DNA of 22,687 bases from a virus. Position numbers and translations under genes: made by a program. The notes under the pieces were generated by a model. That model saw nothing but the letters and a program-made list of their open reading frames with translations, made no database searches and was not told the origin of the DNA. Position 1 is the first letter of the stretch. Each line of letters begins with the position of its first letter. The DNA is taken from IMG/VR virus record IMGVR_UViG_3300010885_052980, positions 1-22,687 of that record. One strand, given 5' to 3'. Positions 1 to 9,900 of the stretch are shown here, piece by piece.

Positions 1-138
1 AAACGTGCGGTTTCAATGGAATCTTCAATGATCTCAATGAAGCGTGCAGAAGCAACAATGTTTACGGTAGGTTTCCGGATTCTTCCAACCATTGCAGACA
101 GTGGTTACGAATACGGCAAGATTGTTGACGCAATCTAA
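1..138 (+). CDS. Probable major tail (tube) protein, C-terminal fragment
   Basis: The frame is open from the first base and ends at TAA 136-138, giving 45 residues ending in YGKIVDAI. The 5' part lies outside the window. The alternating polar/hydrophobic run MFTVGFRILPT looks like a closing beta strand. The assignment rests mostly on position: in siphoviruses the major tail protein gene sits directly before the two chaperone frames and the tape measure gene, and it is often followed by a strong terminator, as here. The visible fragment is too short to show a family signature by itself. It could instead be another tail-completion or structural protein. That it is coding and the end of a gene is fairly sure; the function is inferred. 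Confidence 0.55.
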   Translation, partial: KRAVSMESSMISMKRAEATMFTVGFRILPTIADSGYEYGKIVDAI

Positions 139-170
139 TATTTAATAAAAAATATAGTTTGTAAGGCTTG

Positions 171-216
171 AAGCCCCTACCTAAGATGTGATACACTTAT
201 TAGGAAGGGGCTTTTT
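171..216 (+). terminator. Intrinsic (rho-independent) terminator after the major tail protein gene
   Basis: AAGCCCC (171-177) pairs with GGGGCTT (207-213), CCTAA (180-184) with TTAGG (200-204), and a small GTG/CAC tip (188-190 with 194-196) closes the loop. One mismatch (A179/A205) interrupts the stem. The stem runs straight into TTTTT (212-216). It lies 33 bases after the upstream stop codon and just before the chaperone gene. This would lower expression of the downstream tail genes relative to the abundantly needed major tail protein. Confidence 0.85.
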
Positions 217-250
217 GCTTCCTCCCAAACAAAAGGAACAGGTGATTAAA

Positions 251-556
251 TTGAGCGATAAGAACAAAGACATTACTGCAGGAACTTCAATTGTTTTTGC
301 TGATGGAGTAACTAGAGTTATTAAACCATTAACAATCAGACATCTTCGTAATTTCATGAAGGCTGTTAAGAATCTTAAGGGTGAAGACAATCTTTCTGAT
401 GAAGATATTGACATCATGGTTGAAGCAGCCGGTATTGCATTGGCAACTGTTGACCCTGAATTGTCAAAAGACAAAGATAAGTTAGAAGATGTTTTGGACC
501 TAAGATCATTTGGTGAGCTCATGTCCGCAGCAATGGGTTCAGACCCTTCCTTCTAA
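251..556 (+). CDS. Tail assembly chaperone, frame-0 product (lambda gpG-like)
   Basis: This is a small acidic, helical protein of 101 residues when started at TTG 251. It contains the IKPLTIRHLRNFMKAV segment, an SDEDIDIMVEAAGIAL segment and a C-terminal FGELMSAAMGSDP. This layout, just upstream of a tape measure gene and with a second frame behind it, is that of the phage tail chaperone pair, which binds and keeps the tape measure protein soluble while the tail tube polymerises. Start choice: the ATG at 188 lies inside the terminator hairpin and is unlikely. GTG 242 (AGGA at 234-237, close spacing) and TTG 251 (GGTGAT at 241-246, matching the 3' part of an ideal Shine-Dalgarno) are both possible, and I prefer 251. 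Part of the ribosomes are expected to shift -1 shortly before the TAA at 554-556 (see the extension entry). Confidence 0.8.
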   Translation: MSDKNKDITAGTSIVFADGVTRVIKPLTIRHLRNFMKAVKNLKGEDNLSDEDIDIMVEAAGIALATVDPELSKDKDKLEDVLDLRSFGELMSAAMGSDPSF

Positions 557-933
557 GCGAGGATGGTTCTTCTCCGAGCGAACCGTTAGCTTGGCAAGAT
601 ATACCACTCCTCAAGTATGAATCAGAAATTTTTGTAAAATCAGGTGCTTGGATTAATTTTGAAGAATTAGAATGTTCATTGACTTTAAATGAATTATTCT
701 TGCTCTATCGTGCTTGTGCTAATGAAACTTCTGTTGCGTTAAAAGTTGCTGCTGCCGCACAAGGCGGTGATGTTGACTTTGATGACGATTGGTATGACCC
801 CGCGCCTCCTATTCCTAAAGCTCCTGCTTCAGCAATGGAGATGAAATCTAAAGGTATTTCTGGGTTTGGTATGGGCATGACTACTGAAAACGACAGAAGG
901 GAGGCTTTCCCCGAGATGTATGCTAATGAGTAA
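517..933 (+). CDS. Tail assembly chaperone, -1 frameshift extension (lambda gpGT-like)
   Basis: The -1 frame relative to the chaperone is open from 517 (just after TGA 514-516) to TAA 931-933. It reads as normal protein through 557-678, where no plausible start codon with a ribosome binding site exists. The frame-0 stop at 554 lies inside this open stretch, so the extension is best explained as the second half of a -1 programmed frameshift product, as in lambda gpG-gpGT and many siphoviruses. If the shift occurs at 544-550, the fusion has about 227 residues from TTG 251 and the junction reads GSDPS/LLSED. The extension has WINFEELECSLTLNELFLLYRA in its middle, which I only describe in part: an FEELE segment followed by LTLNELFLLYRA. 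Then comes an acidic, Pro-rich linker (DVDFDDDWYDPAPPIP). It would recruit the tape measure protein or tube subunits. Confidence 0.75.
   Translation, partial: AHVRSNGFRPFLLSEDGSSPSEPLAWQDIPLLKYESEIFVKSGAWINFEELECSLTLNELFLLYRACANETSVALKVAAAAQGGDVDFDDDWYDPAPPIPKAPASAMEMKSKGISGFGMGMTTENDRREAFPEMYANE
544..592 (+). promoter_or_regulatory. Candidate -1 frameshift site with downstream hairpin
   Basis: The best slippery candidate is C-CCT-TCC at 544-550, in the frame-0 codons Pro-Ser. After a -1 slip the Pro tRNA can re-pair on CCC fully, and the Ser tRNA on TTC with one G-U wobble. Downstream, GGTTC (565-569) pairs with GAACC (580-584), and AAGC (555-558) can pair with GCTT (589-592), making a two-part stem-loop that could pause the ribosome. 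The frame-0 stop TAA (554-556) follows the site by one codon. The heptamer is not a textbook XXXYYYZ, so the exact slip position is uncertain; T-TCC-TTC (547-553) and G-GGT-TCA (535-541) are weaker alternatives. Confidence 0.5.
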
Positions 934-940
934 TTACTTA

Positions 941-969
941 TTGCTTAAATCACTCTATTGTGCGATAAT
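941..969 (+). promoter_or_regulatory. Possible sigma70-type promoter directly before the tape measure gene
   Basis: TTGCTT (941-946), a 17-base spacer, then GATAAT (964-969, five of six to TATAAT). The predicted start of transcription would be near 975-977, only about 8 bases before ATG 984. The -35 box is weak, and AT-rich phage DNA gives such matches by chance, so this is tentative. Confidence 0.25.
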
Positions 970-983
970 TTATATTGCAAACT

Positions 984-3900
984 ATGTCTGACATTCCTGG
1001 TGATAATTCCAACGATATCCAGATTACAACTGGTATTGATAACAACCTCGCCCAAGGGGTCGCTCAACTAACCCCTGCCTTAAATAGCTTAGCCGCTCAA
1101 CTTGTTAAATTATCACAATCCGCAACTAGGAACGTAGATTTATCAAATACTTTAAGCAGAAGTATGGGCTTAAATGTTACCAGTGCTGGTAAATTTAAAG
1201 CTGAATTAAGTAAATTAATCAATACCCAAGAGCTTTCTGGCCGGGTAATGAGGCAATCAAAGAACGATGCCGACCAATTAGCCGCATCATATAAGAGATT
1301 ATCAGCTGCCGCATCTGGGGCATCTGTTCGTTCCTCAGCTCAGTTTGGGCTACAACAAACATCTTCTCATTTGTCAGCTATGACTGCAAATGTCAAATCA
1401 TTTGACAAAGCTATTCGTGAAGTAAGAATTGAGCATTTTGCAACAAGGATGCAGCAATCAGGGGCGAGATCTCAGCAAGCCGCCTATAATTTTACAAGAA
1501 ATTTTACTATCCCAATTATTGCTGGGTTTAGGACTGCATTTTTTAACTTTGCTAGATTAGAAACAGAAACTGTTCGTTTAACAAAACTTTTAGGTAACAA
1601 CTTTGCTTCAGTAGATAAAAGCGTTAGTGGCATGCAGGCATCTTTGCAAAAAAACAGAGAATATGTTGCCGAAATAGGTCTTGAGTTAGATAAAATTACA
1701 GCGAAATGGGGAATATCAAGAGTTCTTGTTCAGTCTCTTGCTGGTGATTTTGCTGAATTAGGCATTGTTTCTAAGACTGCTTTGTCTAATCTTGTTATGT
1801 ACACTGCCGAAGTTGAAAAACTTGGCAACCTTGATATTGGTGATTCTGCTGAATTTGTTAAAACTATGTATCAAACTATTTTGAGGATAAGAAGAGATCT
1901 TAAAAAGAGTGTTGATATGTCTAATGAGGCTGTATCTGAAGAAGTTTTAGGTCAACTCAGAGGACAAATAGCAATGTTCAACTTGATTGAAAACCAAACT
2001 ACTTTGTCTTTAAAAAACATAGCACAGGCTTTCCCTGAAGTAACTGCTGCGGCTACAAGCTTTGGTTTGTCAATGACTGAAGCCGCAGCAATGATTGTGC
2101 CTATGGTTGCTGCCGGTTTTCAAGTTGGTGCTTCTGCTAACTCAGTAAAAGTTTCTTTGCAAAGAATGGTTGCAATGACAAAACAAAATACAGAAATACT
2201 TGCTGGATTAAATAAAGAACTGGGACCTGGGTTCCAGATTGCAGCTGGTGTTGGCATGGAAGCAATTCAGCAACTTTCTGATGGTTATGATTTATTAAAA
2301 AGTAAAAAAGGTGAGCAAGGTGTACTTGAATTATTTAGTCGTCTTTTTGGTGTCCGTCAAGGCCCAAGAATGGAAACTACAGTTCGTCAACTAGCTTCCT
2401 TTCAAAATTCAATAGAGTCAACAACAAAAAAAGGCATATTAAGTCTTAAAGAAATGGAGGCAACTGCTAGCGGAATAAAACTAGATACTAGATCGTGGGA
2501 AAATATAATAACTAGTCAATTAGAAATAAGCGTTAATAACGAATTAAATGCCGCCGGATTAAAGAGTCAAAATATTCAATTAAAAAAGTACGAAGATCTT
2601 TCAAAATTAGCTCGTCTTGCTTCTTTAAGGGGAACTGATGCTGAGATTAAAAGGTCTGACGCAATAAGAAAAGGTCAAATTGCTGCTCAAGATTTGCTTG
2701 AAACCCAGAGCGCTGATGCAGGCGGTCCATCGGGTAGAGATTTCATTTCAAGAACCTCAACAGAAGTTGCAAAAGTTCTTTTGGCTCAAGCTTTTGATAC
2801 AAAAAAACTTGCTGAATCTCAATTGGAATTTGAGTTAAAAATTGCTGGTCAAACCTCAGAAGTAACATACAGGAGAGCTAAAGAATCTTTGATGGGGATG
2901 GGCAGAACAATTGTCCCGATCATCAATAGCATATTGACAGGGTTGCTTCCTTCTTTGCAGAAATTACAGCTTTGGTTGTCTAAGAATTCAGAAAAATTTG
3001 GAAAATTCTTTGCTGTTGGAGCATTAGCTTTGGCTGGTATCGGCCCTCTCAAAATGTTGTGGAGCACATTAAAAATATTAGTTGGAACATTAACAGGTAG
3101 TTTCTTAAAACTATACCAGTTGTTTCAAGTAACTTCTAGTAGTTTCATAACTTTTCAAGAATTATTGATGAACCCAAAACTGCTAAGAGGCAGTAACCCA
3201 GTAATCCAATACATGGATGGGTTTTTAATAAGAAAAAATAAATTTGATAAAGCATTAAGAAAGAAATCTGATTATAGTGGTATATCTATAGCAGCAAGAG
3301 AGGTTCTTGAAGCTGATGCGGGGGCATCAGGTGCTCCTGTTACAAAAAAAATAATTAAGGGAATAGCGGGGTCAACACCAATTACTGCGTCTACAGCCAG
3401 TTTGTTAATTTCAACAGCTGAGCCTTTGTCTAAAGGTGCAAGAGATATTGCTGATAGCGCGGTCTCTGCACAAAAAGCTATATCGGAAGCTATTCGGGAA
3501 GGTCTATCCAAAGGCGTTGGTCATTTGTTTACGGGTCCAAATGTTTGGGAGGGGCCAAACTATTGGGTAGGGCCTAACTACGGAGCTGGAGGAGGAATAG
3601 GAGGAGGAAAAGGAAAAGGAGGAAAAGACCCTGACACATCAGGGATGAAGGTAACTAAGGCAAAGGCCGCGTCAGATGTTAAAAATGTTGACATTCCTCC
3701 TCTTACTATCCCCAACCGCATCAACACTCTTAGTACTCTTACACCAAGTCAGTTTGCTAACGAAACTGCTGTTTTCAAAGCTTTTGCTGATCAAATTAAA
3801 TCAGAAGAGCTTGCGGCTGCTCAAGAAGCTGTTGCCGCTCAAAATAATAATGCCGTTCAAGCCGCCACTACTTCTCCGTCAAAAGTTCCCGCCGATGTAA

Positions 3901-6900
3901 AAAACAAAGTTGTAAAACAAGTTAAAAAATCTACTAAGAAAGTTGGAGAAGCGGTTGCTACGACTGTTGGAGATATATCAAAAGTAGCAGTAGAAACTGT
4001 TTCTGCTACTGGAACAAACTTATCACAAACAATAGCTACCGTTGCAGCTGAAACTAAAGATAATATTAGTAACTCTGTTGCTGAAAGCACTTCAGCAATT
4101 CCTGATTCAAAACCAAAACGAGGGCGGAAGAGAAGGACCGTAGATGTCCCTAACCCTAGTACAGTAACCGCTCCTGTCTCTGATGCTGCTGCTGAAACTG
4201 CTGCAACTGTTCAAACTGTTGCTGCTGAAACTGCTGCAACTGTTCAAACTGTTGCTGCTGAAACTGCTGCAACTGTTCAAACTGTTGCTGCTGAAACTGC
4301 TGCAACTGTTCAAACTGTTGCTGCTCAAAATTCTTCTGCTATTGATACCGCTGCTTCCGAAACTGCTGCTGCTATTAAAATTTCTGCCGCTGAAACTTCT
4401 GCTGCCATTACAATTACTGATGCTCAAACTGCTGCTTCTCAACCCGTAATTCTTCCTGATTCAAAGCCAAAACGAGGGCGGCCTAGAAAAATTCCTACTG
4501 GTGGATCAGTAACCGCTCCTGTTTCTAATGCTGCCGCTAATGCTGCTTTAATTGTTGCTGATAGTAAAGCGGGAATTGTAGAAAGTGTTGCAGAAACTAG
4601 TAGTCAAGTGAAAAGAGGTGGAACTAGAGGCCGAAATTATAAAAAAGTAATGGTAAGTTGGGCTGACATTATAAAAATGCATGATGATGCAGGGGTCCAA
4701 ATTGATGAAGAATTAAGATGGTTGTCTCAATCTACTAAAACTTTTGAAATTACTGAAGCAAAGAGGAATAGTATCCAGAAAAATATTATTGAAACAGAAA
4801 AGCCATTTATGAGGTTAACAAAAAAAGCACCGTTGCGTGAAGGCTTTGATAGTTCTTTTCAAACAATAGGTGCTATTCCTGGAGCTAAAGGTAGAGTGCG
4901 AGCAGCGGGGTCTGGCGCATCTATAGCGGGGCTAGCGTTTGCAGATAGTAAAGAAGCGCAAATTCAGCCCTTCATGGATGCTTTGGCGGAAGAACTTAGA
5001 GTTGTTGGTGATAAAACAAAATTAACTTCGTTTTTTGACAATCAAGCAAAGTTTAGGAGTACAGGTCGCAGTAGCGCTGCGAAAGTTAGTAGCTCATTTG
5101 ATGTTAATGCTGTTACTAAAAGAATAGCTCCAGTAGAAGACCTTTTTAATCTTTTAGCAACTACTGAAGATGATTTGGTTGAAGCAATTCAGGGAATTGA
5201 TATTCATCAAGGCAATCTTGAATATAATGGTGATCTTGTAAAACGTAATTTTTTGGAGGAAGTAAAGAGTAATAAACCTAAACAAAAAGTTAAAGGGCTA
5301 CTATCCCTAGCCCTACAAAGAGCCGGAATTGATACTCGTGAATTAACTAGTCAGCATATTGCAATGTCTCAACCTATGTTGATTGATGATGAAGCTCTTG
5401 CAAAAAGAGATGATGGTATCATAAGAAAATGGGTTAGATCTATTACGCGAAAATCAAGAGATGGAAAACTTGTTTTAAAAAAGAGTCTTTTTAGTAAGCA
5501 AGAACTTGATTATCTTGCCGGAGTGCCAGATTTATCAGCTTTTGATTTGACTGAAAGAGAACTTAAAAGGCTTTCAAACAAATTAAGCAAAATGGGGCCT
5601 TCAGCTAGTTTATTACAAGACTATCAAAGAGCAAATCAGCTTCCTGTAACGGATGTATCTAGGGCATCTGATGTAATAAATGCACCTCGCGGTAAAGATG
5701 TGGCAAACCCTAAAGCTGGCAAGGATTCTGGGAAACGATCCGCTAGTAATGCGCGGAACATAATCGCAAAGGCGGTTTATGACGAAAAAGAAGATATTAG
5801 AATTGCGGCTGCGGCTAAAGAATCTTTAGCTAATCTTTCTCCAGATATTCCGGCGGAAACACCAACTGTTGTTAAACCAAAGAGGGTGCGAGCCCCTCGG
5901 ATATCTAAAAGTGCAAAAAAAGCGGTTGAAGATATTTCTAAAAAATTACCTAGAAGTTTAAGTGCCGCTTTTAATCCTCAAACTTTTGGTGATTTAATAA
6001 ATCAACAAATTCAAGCTGTTGAGGATGCATTAACTGATGTTAAAGGAAGATTTAAACTTCCTGCTGCAAAAGCTGGAAACATTTCTTCTAGGATGAGAGC
6101 GAAAATTGTAGAATTAACAAAAAATTCTAAATACGCAGTAAATCTTCCAAATTTATTAGCTACACCAATTTCTGAAATTTCTAATGATATTCTTAAAAGC
6201 ATTGACGGTATGGGGAAAGGGTTAGTTGATGACTTGAGTGAGGGTATTAAGAATAAAAAAACTTTCCTTACACCTGAGGGTGCAGGCGAAAGACAAGTTG
6301 CAACAAGGGGCTGGAAAGCAAGAATTGATAGCGCTTTAGATAAAATTAAAAAAAGTAAAGTCACTCCTACCAAGGCTATAACTGATGGGCTTTTATCAAG
6401 TGTGTTCCGAGATGCAATGTCGGCTGCAGAAAAAGGCCTGGATGCGGCTGGCGCTGCAGCTGCTGCGGCTACAAGAACAGCGGCGGCAAGTGTCCCTGGA
6501 GCTAACCAACCTACAACACCAAGAGTAAGAACTCCCCGAGGCAAAGCATCAATCCCTCTTGACCCAGCAACTATGCTACCACTTAATCCAGATGATCAAT
6601 TGCAACCAATGAACGTCCGTGCTCCTAAGTCTGTTCCTGTTGTTCAGCCCGCCCTTCCTACTGACGATGTTGCTGCTCAATTAGCCGCAGATAAAGAAGC
6701 CGAAGAAAAGAGACTTCTCCGAAATGCCAATGCAAGAGCAAGAAATCGTGCTAAAAAACTCGCCGCTGAAGCTGCCGCTGCTGAATCTGCTGCTAAAATT
6801 GCTGATGACAAAGCTGTCGTAGAAGAACTAAGGCGTGTTAGAAGAGTTAACAACAGAGCAAGAAAAGATTTGGGTGCGTCTAGGGTAGCTCAATTAACTA

Positions 6901-9900
6901 AAGTTTCTGCCGCCCAAGTTGCACCACCAGCTGTTAGTTTACAACAAATAATTGATTCTGCAAAAAACCCTTCTTATGTTGATATGTCTTCTGTTGCTCG
7001 GACCATTGACCCTCTTGGCACTTATGCTGATAAGAAAACAGTAAAGCAATCTTTGTCATCTGCTACTAATGCTTTTTCTACAAAAGTAAAATCTTTAACC
7101 CAATCTTTGTCGGGTATTCCTGAAAAAATTTCTGCAAAAGGAAAAGGTGTCGCTGCGGCTCTATCATCTGTTGGCTCCAGTATATCGTCTAAAGGTAAAT
7201 CCTTGGTATCCGCAATTGCTAGTAACTCTGCGGCTTTAACAAAAAGAAAAGTTTCATCTATTGGTCGTTCTTTATTGAGAACTGGTGAAAAAATAGCTAT
7301 GAGCCCATTTAGTACCGGAGATATCAATTCCCCGATGGGCCTCTCTAAGCGTGGATACCTTGACCTTATAAATAAAGATATGACTGGTGTTCGCGGAGCT
7401 AAAGGATTAAGAACAGTGCTCGGAAGCAGAGGAGGTGGGGTATTTAGTGGGGTGTCTGGGTCTGGGATGTCCAGATCCGAATTTGAATCTTTTGGTGAAG
7501 GCAGAGTCAGTCAACGAGCTCTAGGCAAAGGCCTTACTGCTAATTTTAATAAAGAAGGAATTATTGAAAGTTTTACAAAAGCTAAAAAAGGTGCTGAAAG
7601 CGTAAATATATCTTTAGCAGAAGGTGAAAAGATTCTTAGGCGAAGATTCTTGCCAGCAGTTAATGGGTTGGATAACATATTTAAATCTAAATCAGCATCT
7701 AGGTATTTCAAATTATCTACGGTAGGGTTTGGGCCGGGTGCAATTTCTGGGTTTAAAGCAATTAGCAAATATGTAAAAGATATCCCCGATAGTCACGTTA
7801 AAGCTATGAGTGCTGTTGAGGCATTAAAAACAAAGTATACTCAATTGGGTAAAACTGCACCAGGAGCAATAAGGAGATCTGCTGCTTACGCAAACTCAAT
7901 GCTCCCTGTCGGGGACCTCCTTAAAGGTGGAGTATCCAAAATTGCTTCTATATTTACCACAATCATTTCTTTGGTAGTTAAATTTGCTTTCACATTCTTA
8001 CTTATTGCTCCAATCGTTATTCTTGTTGTAGGTTTGCTTGGTAAAATGAAAGAAGCTGTTGGCCGCAATGGCCCTGCTTTCCAAAACCTGAAAGACGCTT
8101 TGAAGAATGTTAAAGACGCTTTTTATGCTCTTGCTCAACCGTTAATAACTTTATTTTTAGGATTTGCTGGCGTTGAGAACAAAATGCTTGGTCTTGGAAC
8201 CGAGGGAGAAAAGGTTGCAGCAGTGTTTTACATATTCTCTAAAGCTATTAAGAGTGCAACTGAAAAGTTCAAAGCTTTTGCAGAAGGTAAAACCGCTCAG
8301 CAGATGATGACTGCTCTTGGCGAAATAACTGTAAGGCTTGTCAATAGATTTATATTACTTGGTGGGGCTATCAAATCTTTGTTTAGTGGTGATAAGGAAG
8401 CGGCTGGAAAGAAATTTAAAGCCTTTTTAGTTTCCATACTTTATGAAATTGTTGCGATAGTCCAAATCATGACTTTGGCTTTGTCCAAAGCATTTCAAGG
8501 TCTGGGTATTGTTATTGAGCCTGTAATTAAGGGTTTAATGTCAGCTTTCAAGGCTTTCTTTTCGTGGTTAATTTCTGCAACGATAGACGCTTCTAAGTCT
8601 ATGGGTAAAAGTATCGCCTACGGCTTGGGAGATATGTTGCTGGATGGCATAACTTTAAACAATGGGTCAAAAGTTAAAGATGCTTACTCAGGGATTATAA
8701 ACCCTATTGCAACAACGATAGGCCCGAAGTTAGGTGTTCCTAATACTATTACTGACTCTTCTGCACCAGCCGCTTCTGCTACCGACAAAGGACTGCTTGA
8801 TTCAGTGACAGGAATTTCAAAAACAATAGCTGATGGAATATCTGCGGGGATGGGCAAAGGTTCGGAATTCCTCGGTGGTATAAACGAGCAAATTGCTGCT
8901 AAATTTAAAGAATTAACAGGCTTTGACATTAACACCCCTATGGTAAACACAATCAAAGGTGGACTTCCTGAAATACAAGCGGCTATTAAGTATGTTACTG
9001 CCAAATCAGGTGATGTTGCTACTGCTGGTGGTGAATCTCTTGGTTCAAAAATTGCTCAAGGTATTAAGCAAAAAATGCAAGATGTTAAAAAACAATTTGC
9101 CGATCTACTTTATGGCGGCCTTGACTCTCAGGTTGATAAGGTAATTGACAAATATAAATCTGCAATTGATAAACAAAAAGATATTTTTCTTAAAGCTTAT
9201 GATGATCAAATAGCTGGCCTTGATGCGCTAGAAGAAGCTGAGTCTAGTTTGACAGACAAAATGGAATACGAAATTAATCGTAGAGAGAAGATAAAGAATC
9301 GTGAACAAGATTCTGAAAACTATAGAAGAGAAAGAAAACTGGCTGTATATGAAGGCAGGATTGAAGATGTTAGAAGACTTGACCAAGAAGAAGTTAGAGC
9401 CTCAGATGATCATAACAAAGAATTAACTGATTTAGATTTGGGTGAGAACAAGAGACTTTCTGCAGAGCAAAGAGAGATTGTAAAAGCGGCAATTAATAAG
9501 GAAAAACGATTGCAAGAAAAACGATTTGATTCTTTAATTGAAAATTATTCGGAATTGATTGATAAAATTAAAGAAAAAGGTTTTACGACTCAAGAAGAAT
9601 TCCAAGCTCTGATGACAGCAATTACTGCTCAAACAGACGCAACAGGCACCGAGATGGCTAAGTCATTTACTGAATCAATGCTGGCGCTACCTGCCGCTAT
9701 AGCGGCTGTTAGAGACCAATCAATTCCTTTGTTTGCATCTATTGGTACAACAGCCGTTGGTTCAATTGATGATTTAATAAACAAAGCCAAAACGAAATTT
9801 GGTCTTGAGGCAGATGTAAATAACCCAAGCTCAATGCTGGGTGCTGCTTGGAAACTTGCAAATGGTTCTTCTGATGCTTTTGCTGCCGCTTTTGATTCTA

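Noticed and set aside
188-250. Upstream ATG start at 188 for the chaperone gene
   Set aside because: It lies inside the loop of the terminator hairpin, lacks a ribosome binding site, and the added residues (poly-Leu/Pro-like) come from the terminator stem. GTG 242 or TTG 251 is better.
679-681. TTG 679 as an independent start of the second chaperone frame
   Set aside because: No Shine-Dalgarno is present and the same frame is clearly coding upstream to 557 and beyond, which fits frameshifting instead.
4188-4319. CRISPR-like direct repeats
   Set aside because: Units are directly adjacent with no spacers and encode an in-frame peptide repeat; no cas gene is present.
4183-4449. Leu-rich + strand ORF and Ser-rich - strand ORF over the 33-bp repeats
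   Set aside because: Both are low-complexity shadows of the tandem repeat in other frames. The tape measure frame runs through without interruption.
6011-6544. 177-residue ORF on the - strand
   Set aside because: Antisense to the tape measure gene, no ribosome binding site seen, and its composition mirrors the Ala-rich sense coding. The same applies to the - strand ORF at 9629-10123.
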